A DNA stretch of 5,447 bases from Marinisporobacter balticus (lineage in GTDB: Bacteria > Bacillota > Clostridia > Peptostreptococcales > Thermotaleaceae): contig NZ_SLWV01000057.1 in NCBI RefSeq assembly GCF_004345705.1, forward strand, positions 1 to 5,447, read 5' to 3'. The position numbers and the translations under genes are program-made. Positions 1 to 5,430 of this stretch are shown here, piece by piece (the stretch's first letter is position 1; every line of letters starts with the position of its first letter). The notes under the pieces are model-generated. The model saw nothing but the letters and a program-made list of their open reading frames with translations, was not told the DNA's origin and searched no databases.

Positions 1-760
1 CTACAAGTACTCCTTTTCCAAGCTTTGTTGGTGCTTGGAAAATCACATGATTTACAATATTTCCTGCACTCTTATCTAAAATATTGTATTGTCCTCTTCT
101 TGGATGAATGGTAAAATTTCTAGAAGCAATCATTTCGTTTATTTCTTGAGAGTATAGACCTGCACAATTTATTACATATTTTGCTTCGATCTTTTCGTCT
201 CCTATATAGATGCAATAGCCATTTTCTATTTTCTTTATATCTGTTACTTTGCTTTCTAGTCTAAGTTCTGCTCCATTATCTATTGCATTTTCAGCTAATG
301 CTACTGATAATTCCCAAGGACTTATAATTCCTGCTGTAGGTGCATATAATGCGCCTATGATTTCTTCATTCAAATTTGGTTCCATTTCTCTTACTTGTTC
401 TTTACTAAGTATCTTAATCCCAGGAATATTATTTTCAATTCCTCTTTCATATAATTCTTTTATGTGTTCTAATTCTTCTGCACTACTAGCAATAACAAAA
501 GATCCTATTCTTTTAAAGGACACATCTAATTCTTCACAAACGCTATCAAACATTGTATTTCCCAATGCATTTAATTTTCCTTTAAGCGTACCTGCTTTTG
601 CATCATATCCAGCATGAACAATTGCACTATTTGCCTTTGTTGTACCATTTGCTATATCCGTATCCTTTTCAATTAACAAAACTTTTAAATCAAACCTTGA
701 CAATTCTCTTGTAACAAAAGTACCAATCACACCTGCACCAATTACGGCTACATCGTACAT
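1..760 (-). CDS. FAD-dependent oxidoreductase, GlpA/LhgO-like (glycerol-3-phosphate dehydrogenase type), 3' end cut off
   Basis: The first 253 codons of a flavoprotein of the DAO superfamily; the frame is still open at the window edge. The N-terminus carries the Rossmann dinucleotide motif GAGVIG (residues 8-13) after a short beta strand, and an acidic residue (E31) ends the second strand, as expected for FAD binding. The segment TTKANSAIVHAGYDAKAGTLK is best described by its key residues S45, H49, G51 and G57; this pattern is typical of GlpA-like glycerol-3-phosphate dehydrogenases and of L-2-hydroxyglutarate oxidases. NCAGLYS (198-204) and PRRGQY (220-225) are further family landmarks. Clostridial relatives usually have about 480-500 residues and sit in glycerol operons, but the distinguishing C-terminal part lies outside the window, so the substrate is inferred. 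The ATG is supported by a strong AAGGAGGGG ribosome binding site. The leader terminator ahead of it fits regulated glycerol catabolism. Confidence 0.85.
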   Translation of the reverse strand, partial: MYDVAVIGAGVIGTFVTRELSRFDLKVLLIEKDTDIANGTTKANSAIVHAGYDAKAGTLKGKLNALGNTMFDSVCEELDVSFKRIGSFVIASSAEELEHIKELYERGIENNIPGIKILSKEQVREMEPNLNEEIIGALYAPTAGIISPWELSVALAENAIDNGAELRLESKVTDIKKIENGYCIYIGDEKIEAKYVINCAGLYSQEINEMIASRNFTIHPRRGQYNILDKSAGNIVNHVIFQAPTKLGKGVLV

Positions 761-784
761 AAAATCCCCTCCTTAAATGAAAAA

Positions 785-831
785 AGCCGTACAAAGCTAC
801 GTCTATTTTTATAGACTAACTTTATACGGCT
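785..831 (-). terminator. Two-part intrinsic terminator in the leader of the oxidoreductase gene; candidate antitermination attenuator
   Basis: Read on the minus strand, AGCCGTATAAAG (831-820) pairs with CTTTGTACGGCT (796-785) over 12 bp with one G-U pair. Inside it, GTCTAT (816-811) pairs with ATAGAC (806-801) around a four-base loop. Six U residues follow (785-780), so this is a good intrinsic terminator. It lies between the promoter and the start codon, only about 20 bases before the ribosome binding site, so it would stop transcription before the gene unless it is prevented from forming. Glycerol catabolic genes in Bacillota (for example glpD of Bacillus subtilis) are controlled by the antiterminator GlpP acting at such leader terminators. 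The purine-rich segment just upstream (GCAGAGATTTGGAGAG, 847-831) could be the protein-binding site, but that is inference. It could also simply block read-through from dctM. Confidence 0.75.
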
Positions 832-865
832 CTCCAAATCTCTGCCTTATAATTTTCTTGTTTTT

Positions 866-893
866 ATTATATCATGAAACTAATTTTCTACAA
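866..893 (-). promoter_or_regulatory. Sigma-A type promoter of the oxidoreductase gene (extended -10)
   Basis: A perfect TATAAT -10 box (871-866 on the minus strand) is preceded by TG at the extended -10 position. It is separated by 16 bases from TTGTAG (893-888) as the -35 box. Transcription would start near 859 and give a leader of about 100 nt that contains the terminator at 785-831. A 6-bp inverted repeat AAACTA/TAGTTT (877-882 and 899-904) flanks the -35 box and might be an operator. Confidence 0.75.
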
Positions 894-948
894 AGTTCTA
901 GTTTTTATGCTTTTACTAAACCTTTTTTCTTGATTTATCACTCTACGT

Positions 949-2235
949 TTAGTTAAATAAATTTAGCGTAAATAATGCAATGCTTTCACAATATGTAATC
1001 ATCAATAGTACTACTAACAATGCTACGATAAAAGGCCATACTTCTTTTACAAATTCTTCCAAAGTTACATTGACTATAGAACATACTGTAAACATCATAG
1101 ATCCAAATGGTGGAGTTAATCCTCCAATCATAATATTTACAATAAAGATCATTCCAAAATGTATCGGATCTATACCGAATTCTTTAACTGTTGGTACTAA
1201 CAATGGCGCTAATATTACTAGTGCTGCTCCTCCTTCAATAAACATTCCTATGAATATCAAAAGTAAGTTTATTACCATTAATAAAATAAACGGACTATCT
1301 GTCATTCCCATAAGTGATTCACTGATTACTTGGGGGATTCTTTCTAATGTAAGATAGTAACCGAATACTTTAGCACTAGATATTATAATCAATACTGCAC
1401 CAGTACTCTTTACTGTATCCTTCAATACGATTGGTATATGTTTTAATTTTAATTTTTTATATACAAAAAATCCTACGATTAAAGAAAATAATACGGCGAT
1501 CGCCCCTGCTTCCGTAGGCGTGAATACACCCAATCTCATTCCCATAATTATTCCAAAAGGAATCAGTAATGCCCAAACAGATTTTAAAAATTGTTTGAAA
1601 ATTTCTACAGGAGATGCCATTTTATCTCTACTTGGATTATAACCTCTTTTTATTGAGATAATATGAACCGCTATCATCAAAGTCATAGCCATCAATATTC
1701 CTGGCATGTATGCTGCTAAAAACATATCGCCTACAGCAACATTTGCAATGATTGCATATAATATAAGGTTTGTTCCCGGTGGTATTACCGGACTTATTGC
1801 TGATGAAGCAGCTGTTATTGCTGCTGAAAATGGTTTAGAGAAACCTTTTTTCTCCATTTCAGGAACGAGTATTTTAGATTGCATCGCTGCATCTGCGTTT
1901 GCAGAGCCTGAAATTCCACCCATTAATGCGCTTAATAACACGTTAACCTGTGCCAGTCCCCCTCTAGTATGCCCTACTAAAACTTCCGCAAAATCCATCA
2001 ATGCTTCACTTATTCCTGAATAATTCATTACAGAACCTACCATAATAAAGAACGGTACCGCTAAATACGGAAAGGATTCTATTGAAGTTACAAATTGTTG
2101 GATGACCATTTCCATAGGCATCGAAGTATTAATGAATATAAAATAAAATAGTGAAGAACCCATTAAGGCATACGCTATTGGAATATTTAGAAAAAATAAA
2201 ATGAACAGAACTATAACTGGATAAAGAGACTCCAT
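949..2235 (-). CDS. dctM: TRAP transporter large permease subunit DctM
   Basis: The ion-coupled translocating subunit of a tripartite ATP-independent periplasmic (TRAP) transporter (TC 2.A.56), located in the cytoplasmic membrane. At 428 residues it has the usual family length and consists almost wholly of hydrophobic helices. Family landmarks are the VPFFIMVG segment (60-67), GGISGSANADAA (106-117), the IPPGTN turn (151-156), the PGILMA segment (178-183), IEGGAALVILAP (334-345), DPIHFG (356-361) and GGLTPPFGSM (371-380). The SGSANAD and LTPPFG segments correspond to helix breaks associated with sodium and substrate binding in characterised members. The residue after IPP is G rather than the common S. 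The start lies 14 bases after the dctQ stop, and its seven-G ribosome binding site abuts that stop codon, so the two are probably translationally coupled. No clear terminator follows. The substrate is not predictable. Confidence 0.96.
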   Translation of the reverse strand: MESLYPVIVLFILFFLNIPIAYALMGSSLFYFIFINTSMPMEMVIQQFVTSIESFPYLAVPFFIMVGSVMNYSGISEALMDFAEVLVGHTRGGLAQVNVLLSALMGGISGSANADAAMQSKILVPEMEKKGFSKPFSAAITAASSAISPVIPPGTNLILYAIIANVAVGDMFLAAYMPGILMAMTLMIAVHIISIKRGYNPSRDKMASPVEIFKQFLKSVWALLIPFGIIMGMRLGVFTPTEAGAIAVLFSLIVGFFVYKKLKLKHIPIVLKDTVKSTGAVLIIISSAKVFGYYLTLERIPQVISESLMGMTDSPFILLMVINLLLIFIGMFIEGGAALVILAPLLVPTVKEFGIDPIHFGMIFIVNIMIGGLTPPFGSMMFTVCSIVNVTLEEFVKEVWPFIVALLVVLLMITYCESIALFTLNLFN

Positions 2236-2249
2236 TTATTATCCCCCCC

Positions 2250-2738
2250 TTAACTTTTAGTATTTTCGTTCAAAAATGCTTTTTTGAAACTTTGTATTGA
2301 AAAATAAATTGAATATACTGTTATAAGTGCAAATGAAATGATCATAGATGTATTTATATATACATAAGATATCTCGAGTGCAGCAGTTATCTTTGTAGAT
2401 CCTGCTACATATTTATAACTAAAGTAAAACATAAGTACAGACAAAATAGTTATGATGATAGAAGTAAATAGTTCTACAATGTTTTTACCTTTTTCTGGTA
2501 ATATACTTGTTAATACTTCTACCCCTATAAGGCTCTTCGTTTTATAAGCGTTAGCAAATCCTAAGAATATAGTCCATACAAATGCACCTACAGCAATTTC
2601 TTCCGCCCAGTGATATGTAAATTTTAAAAAATATCTAGTAAATACGTTCATCGTTACTATAATTGAGGTCACAGCTAAGAAAAAACTCCCTAAATAAAGT
2701 TCAAAATCTTTTCCAAATTTTTTCAAAAAATTATTCAT
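2250..2738 (-). CDS. dctQ: TRAP transporter small permease subunit DctQ
   Basis: The small membrane subunit of the TRAP transporter; it pairs with DctM and helps dock the solute receptor. The 162-residue length and four predicted membrane helices (about 13-35, 45-65, 88-108 and 128-148) match the family. The signature is present: RYFLK after helix 1 (35-39), a tryptophan followed by paired glutamates (W44, E46, E47), then VWTIFLGFANAYKTK around residues 54-68 and an IGVEVL motif (71-76). The ATG is preceded by a textbook TAGGAGG ribosome binding site five bases away, so the start is secure. It lies 171 bases downstream of dctP and 14 bases upstream of dctM in the usual P-Q-M order. The gap after dctP contains a hairpin that may lower expression of the membrane subunits relative to the receptor. 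Confidence 0.95.
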   Translation of the reverse strand: MNNFLKKFGKDFELYLGSFFLAVTSIIVTMNVFTRYFLKFTYHWAEEIAVGAFVWTIFLGFANAYKTKSLIGVEVLTSILPEKGKNIVELFTSIIITILSVLMFYFSYKYVAGSTKITAALEISYVYINTSMIISFALITVYSIYFSIQSFKKAFLNENTKS

Positions 2739-2853
2739 GTCTACCTCCTATAAAATTGGTAACCTATTATCAATCGCCAAAGGTTGAGTTTTAGGATAGC
2801 TTTGCTGACTTAAAATCGTTCTTGTTTACTAAAACTATTTTTCTACATAAATA

Positions 2854-2878
2854 TTGGAAGGAGTTTTCCTCCTCCCAA
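2854..2878 (-). promoter_or_regulatory. Stable hairpin between dctP and dctQ
   Basis: On the minus strand TTGGGAGGAG (2878-2869) pairs with CTCCTTCCAA (2863-2854), 10 bp with one G-U pair, around a five-base loop. It begins 31 bases after the dctP stop. The bases that follow (TATTTATG) are not a proper U tract, so it is probably not a full terminator. Hairpins of this kind after binding-protein genes commonly protect the upstream message from 3' decay or terminate partially, giving more receptor than permease; that role is inference here. Confidence 0.6.
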
Positions 2879-2909
2879 CTTTCTTAATTGTTATCTAATA
2901 AAAGATCAA

Positions 2910-3953
2910 CTACTTTTGTTGTTGCTTAATTTTATCTAATTCTTTTAAGATCTCTTCATAGATCCCTGGCGTCCACTTGTCAAATTTAGTATATACTGGT
3001 GCAGCCGCCTTAAGGAAAGCTTCAGAATCTACTTCATTGAAATTTACGCCTTCTTTTTTAAGTAACTCAGCATATTCTTTTTCTAGTTTAATCGTTTCAT
3101 TTAAGTTGTCTTCTTTACCTTTTTCAAATTCTTCTTCTATAATAGTTCTTTGTTCATCCGTTAAAGCATCCCAAACTTTAGTTGAAATAGTCACTGCTGA
3201 AACTCCTAATAAGTGGTTTGTTAGAGAGTATTCTTTAACATTTTCGTATTGCTTAGTTCCATAATAAGTCATTATTGAACCTTCTACCCCATCGATAACA
3301 CCCTGTTGAATTGCTGCATAAGTATCTGGGTAAGGCATAGAAACAGGATTACCTCCCATTGCTTCTATCGTGTATGTATATAATTGGCTAGTAGGGACCC
3401 TTACATTTATTCCCTTCATATCTTCTGGCGTTGTGATTGGTTTTTTAGTCATCATACTTCTAAATCCAAATACCCAATCTAGTGAAAGTACCTTTACACC
3501 TTTTTCTTCCATTTGTTTGTTTAGATTTTGAACTAATGGTGTTTTCATCATAGCGAAATACTCATCAAATGTTTTGTACAAAAATGGTCCAGTTACAGCA
3601 TTATAATCTGGTACATAATCTCCTAAAAAGTTTACCCCATCTACTAGTATCCAATCAGAACCTTGAACTACTTGTTCCATACCATCTTTACCTATTGGTA
3701 ATATACCACCTGCAAACAATTGTAGTTCTAATGAACCGTTACTTCTTTCGTTTATAGCTTCTACTACTTTTTTCAATGATTTAGCTGTTTGCTCATCATC
3801 AACAAATTTTGTACTCACTTTGATAATTTTCTTTTCTACTTGTTTTTCTGCGTCAGTGCTTGCATTCTCAGCAGGTGCTTGAGTACCGCCACCACATGCC
3901 GCTAAAGACAGAGCCATAGCTAATACGAGTAACATTGACAAAAACTTTTTCAT
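2910..3953 (-). CDS. dctP: TRAP transporter solute receptor, DctP family lipoprotein
   Basis: The extracellular substrate-capturing subunit of the TRAP transporter. The 347-residue protein starts with a lipoprotein signal peptide: KK at 2-3, a hydrophobic core, and the lipobox LAAC with lipidated Cys20, followed by a flexible Gly/Ala/Thr/Glu-rich linker. From about residue 43 it has the DctP fold. R165 (GFRSMMTKKPI region) and R185 (GINVRVP) are 20 residues apart, the same spacing as the two ligand-contacting arginines I recall from the sialic acid receptor SiaP. R185 matches the near-invariant carboxylate-binding arginine. An Asn found in SiaP 40 residues further on is Gly225 here, so sialic acid is not implied. 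A longer reading adds 19 codons upstream to 4010, but only the ATG at 3953 has a ribosome binding site (GGGGGA) and leads directly into the signal peptide. The substrate is unknown, probably an organic acid. Confidence 0.95.
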   Translation of the reverse strand: MKKFLSMLLVLAMALSLAACGGGTQAPAENASTDAEKQVEKKIIKVSTKFVDDEQTAKSLKKVVEAINERSNGSLELQLFAGGILPIGKDGMEQVVQGSDWILVDGVNFLGDYVPDYNAVTGPFLYKTFDEYFAMMKTPLVQNLNKQMEEKGVKVLSLDWVFGFRSMMTKKPITTPEDMKGINVRVPTSQLYTYTIEAMGGNPVSMPYPDTYAAIQQGVIDGVEGSIMTYYGTKQYENVKEYSLTNHLLGVSAVTISTKVWDALTDEQRTIIEEEFEKGKEDNLNETIKLEKEYAELLKKEGVNFNEVDSEAFLKAAAPVYTKFDKWTPGIYEEILKELDKIKQQQK

Positions 3954-3977
3954 TAAATTTCCCCCTTGTTTATATTT

Positions 3978-4014
3978 ATTTAGCAAGCTGCATAATTCTA
4001 CAACTTGCATAAAT
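3978..4014 (-). promoter_or_regulatory. Hairpin immediately upstream of the dctP ribosome binding site
   Basis: On the minus strand GCAAGTTG (4008-4001) pairs with CAGCTTGC (3990-3983), eight pairs including one G-U, around a 10-base loop. The stem continues as ATTTA/TAAAT (4014-4010 with 3982-3978) past one bulged base at 4009. It ends about 13 bases before the GGGGG ribosome binding site. It has no U tract, so it is not a terminator. It could stabilise the mRNA 5' end, modulate translation, or reflect a DNA operator. Confidence 0.5.
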
Positions 4015-4117
4015 ACTACATTTTAATATATTGAAATCGCTAAGTCCCCCCATTTTTGGGTATATGTACATTATTTACTGTATATAACTTAAAAACTTAT
4101 AGAGAGGAGAAACTTAT

Positions 4118-4234
4118 ACCCCTTTCATCTAAAGAATTAAACCTTTGTGATAGCACTACAATTACACTAGCTCTATATCTATGAAATCCTTTTCCTTGAG
4201 AAAGTTACAAGTATTCTATCCGCTTGCGCTAAAA
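4118..4234. repeat. Possible diverged intergenic repeat, copy A
   Basis: This stretch shares, in the same order, the blocks CATCTAA, CCTTTTCCT (from 4188), ATTCTATCC (4213-4221) and a GC-CTAAAA end with the stretch at 4472-4542, but is longer between blocks. Each match is short and the DNA is AT-rich, so common origin is only suggested. It has no coding potential that I can see. Confidence 0.25.
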
Positions 4235-4274
4235 TCTTTGATTGCTTAAATTTTATTATTGTTATGAAAATGAT

Positions 4275-4329
4275 AAAAAAAAGCCAACAATTAAACAACA
4301 CAAATTAATATTGTGTATTTATTGTTGAC
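4275..4329 (-). terminator. Strong intrinsic terminator upstream of dctP
   Basis: On the minus strand GTCAACAAT (4329-4321) pairs with ATTGTTGGC (4291-4283), nine pairs with one G-U. An inner stem ACACAA/TTGTGT (4316-4311 with 4303-4298) forms inside, and eight U residues follow (4282-4275). It would terminate transcripts of the MgtC-like gene, or a short transcript from the promoter at 4442-4419. Its two-part shape resembles the oxidoreductase leader terminator, so a role as attenuator ahead of dctP is also possible, though dctP is 320 bases further on. Confidence 0.8.
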
Positions 4330-4386
4330 ACTCCACGTCTCCTGTCATCAATATCCTATTTTCCATGATTCTTTTTGTGAATTTTA

Positions 4387-4403
4387 CAAATATTTTATAT
4401 TTG
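4387..4403. repeat. Perfect AT-rich palindrome, candidate operator
   Basis: CAAATAT and ATATTTG form a perfect 7-bp inverted repeat separated by three bases. It lies about 10 to 25 bases downstream of the predicted start point of the promoter at 4442-4419, a typical place for a repressor site. It could also be a weak RNA hairpin or chance in AT-rich DNA. Confidence 0.4.
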
Positions 4404-4418
4404 CTACTAATAGTTCCT

Positions 4419-4447
4419 ATGTTACCATATCTTTTTTCCTTTGTAAA
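4419..4447 (-). promoter_or_regulatory. Candidate sigma-A promoter in the gene-free region
   Basis: On the minus strand TTTACA (4447-4442) and TAACAT (4424-4419) are separated by exactly 17 bases, and a TG at the extended -10 position strengthens the site. The predicted start is near 4412. Transcription would run 130-140 nt to the terminator at 4275-4329 or, if that is bypassed, about 460 nt to dctP. It is the best promoter candidate for the TRAP operon or for a small RNA. Confidence 0.5.
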
Positions 4448-4471
4448 GTACTTTAACCGTTGCAAAAATAA

Positions 4472-4542
4472 GAGGTCCCTCATCATCTAACATTTCTGAG
4501 GCAAACCTTTTCCTAAATTCTATCCTAGTCAATGCTCTAAAA
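4472..4542. repeat. Possible diverged intergenic repeat, copy B
   Basis: It shares ordered short blocks (CATCTAA, CCTTTTCCT at 4506, ATTCTATCC at 4517-4525, GC-CTAAAA at the end) with 4118-4234, and looks like a shortened version. It sits just after the stop codon of the MgtC-like gene. Proof of a repeat family would need other copies in the genome. Confidence 0.25.
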
Positions 4543-4559
4543 GGACAGAAGATCCTTCT

Positions 4560-5261
4560 TTAGTCATTCCATATCACTTGTTGTACTCCTTTGACTTTTT
4601 TAATTTCATTATTAAAATCTATTTTACTAAATTGTACACAAGTCTTTAACATAAATTGTATATCAATAACTTTTTCTTCTATATCTTCTTGAAACTCATC
4701 CATTTGGCAATTGTCTTCATCTGTATTTCTAAATATCTTAATATCTTTTATTGTAATATTATTAGCGCCAAAGACTTGTCCCACATCTCCTACTAAACCT
4801 GCTCTTTCTGTACATTTTAGAATCAACCCTTTATACTTTTTCTTAACTAATCGTTTTTCAAATGTCCCAAGGCCCATTAAACAATAAAGAACTATTGCTG
4901 CAGTAGCTAAACCACCCACATAATATCCTCCACCAATAGCAAGACCCATTCCACCACATACCCATATACTAGCGGCTGTGGTTAAACCTTTTATATCATT
5001 TCCATTTCTCATAATTGTTCCTGCACCTAAAAATCCAATACCATTGACTACTTGTGCTGCTAGCCGCGCAGGATCTCCACTTTTTCCCAAATTATCAAAT
5101 CCATAAATTGATATTAACATAATCAAAGCTGATCCAATAGTTACTAATATATGGGTTCTTAGTCCAGCAGGCCTATTATTAACTTCTCTTTCCATACCAA
5201 TCAATCCACCAATAATAGCTGAGAGTATTAATCTTATTATAACTTCAAATGTACTAATCAT
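4560..5261 (-). CDS. MgtC/SapB family membrane protein
   Basis: A 233-residue member of the MgtC/SapB/YhiD family (PF02308) with a C-terminal cytoplasmic domain. The N-terminal two thirds hold about four to five hydrophobic helices and the family signatures: GGLIGMERE (18-26), AGLRTHILVTIGSALIML (32-49), the DPARLAAQVVNGIGFLGAG block (63-81), and IKGLTTAASIWVCGGMGLAIGGGYY (around 90-114). Residues from about 143 onward form an ACT-like soluble domain, as in mycobacterial and enteric MgtC relatives. MgtC itself is a virulence factor tied to growth at low magnesium and to control of the F-ATPase; what this family member does outside pathogens is poorly known, so no specific role is claimed. The ATG has an AAGGGGGGA ribosome binding site six bases upstream. 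The gene appears monocistronic, and the leader is too short and lacks the features of an M-box magnesium riboswitch. Confidence 0.93.
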   Translation of the reverse strand: MISTFEVIIRLILSAIIGGLIGMEREVNNRPAGLRTHILVTIGSALIMLISIYGFDNLGKSGDPARLAAQVVNGIGFLGAGTIMRNGNDIKGLTTAASIWVCGGMGLAIGGGYYVGGLATAAIVLYCLMGLGTFEKRLVKKKYKGLILKCTERAGLVGDVGQVFGANNITIKDIKIFRNTDEDNCQMDEFQEDIEEKVIDIQFMLKTCVQFSKIDFNNEIKKVKGVQQVIWND

Positions 5262-5362
5262 CTTATCCCCCCTTTCATAGTTTGAGCTCTCACGGAAACT
5301 CTTTATCCCCTGTGATTACTCTCTTTTATTAATCAAAATTTTTATTAATTCTCCCATTTTTT

Positions 5363-5391
5363 TTGCATAAAATACTTGACACACGTATAAA
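5363..5391 (+). promoter_or_regulatory. Candidate sigma-A promoter of the right-edge gene
   Basis: TTGCAT (5363-5368) and TATAAA (5386-5391) are spaced by 17 bases; the predicted start is near 5398, giving a leader of about 42 nt. A perfect TTGACA at 5376-5381 is also present, but only GGTCAT-like sequence lies at the right distance, so the TATAAA pairing is preferred. Confidence 0.5.
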
Positions 5392-5405
5392 AATTTGCGG
5401 TCATG

Positions 5406-5430
5406 CTCCTGAAAATACATTTTTTAGGAG
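5406..5430 (+). promoter_or_regulatory. Hairpin sequestering the ribosome binding site of the right-edge gene
   Basis: CTCCTGAAAA (5406-5415) pairs with TTTTTAGGAG (5421-5430), 10 bp with one G-U pair and a five-base loop. The 3' arm contains AGGAG of the Shine-Dalgarno sequence, so folding would hide it from ribosomes. It may be a thermosensor-like or otherwise regulated translational switch; alternatively the inverted repeat is a DNA operator. Confidence 0.5.

Larger units (their letters stand above)
3954..4559. other. Gene-free intergenic region between dctP and the MgtC-like gene
   Basis: About 606 bases without a convincing coding sequence on either strand. From right to left on the minus strand it contains: a small hairpin overlapping the stop of the MgtC-like gene; a segment around 4472-4542; a sigma-A-like promoter at 4442-4419; an AT-rich palindrome at 4387-4403; a strong terminator at 4329-4275; a segment at 4118-4234 that shares short blocks in the same order with 4472-4542; a 9-bp direct repeat at 4093-4118; and a hairpin at 3978-4014 before the dctP ribosome binding site. 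I found no strong sigma-A promoter closer to dctP than the one at 4442-4419, and no sigma-54 site. Confidence 0.7.

Noticed and set aside
249..617. Plus-strand open frame of 122 codons
   Set aside because: It is the antisense shadow of the FAD oxidoreductase gene, which has a clear ribosome binding site, promoter and family motifs.
916..952. CTAAAC/GTTTAG inverted repeat as terminator of the TRAP operon
   Set aside because: Only 6 bp with a 25-base loop and no U tract after it; too weak.
980..2023. Plus-strand open frames at 980-1357 and 1706-2023
   Set aside because: Both lie antisense within dctM, have no ribosome binding site, and encode low-complexity sequence with no recognisable motif.
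2977..3757. Plus-strand open frames at 2977-3264 and 3569-3757
   Set aside because: Antisense shadows of dctP with no independent support.
3954..4010. 19-codon N-terminal extension of DctP starting at 4010
   Set aside because: There is no ribosome binding site at 4010, and the extension would bury the lipoprotein signal peptide; the ATG at 3953 has GGGGGA upstream and starts the signal peptide directly.
4319..4366. 15-residue minus-strand ORF within the promoter-terminator unit
   Set aside because: No good ribosome binding site precedes its ATG, and it runs into the terminator stem; more likely non-coding.
5258..5278. Six-codon upstream ORF whose TGA overlaps the ATG of the MgtC-like gene
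   Set aside because: It contains the ribosome binding site of the main gene and lacks its own; probably chance.
5262..5350. Magnesium (M-box) riboswitch ahead of the MgtC-like gene
   Set aside because: The leader is too short and shows no M-box-like multi-stem architecture or terminator.
5376..5404. Promoter using the perfect TTGACA at 5376-5381
   Set aside because: No acceptable -10 box lies 16-18 bases downstream; TTGCAT/TATAAA is the better pair, though the alternative is not excluded.
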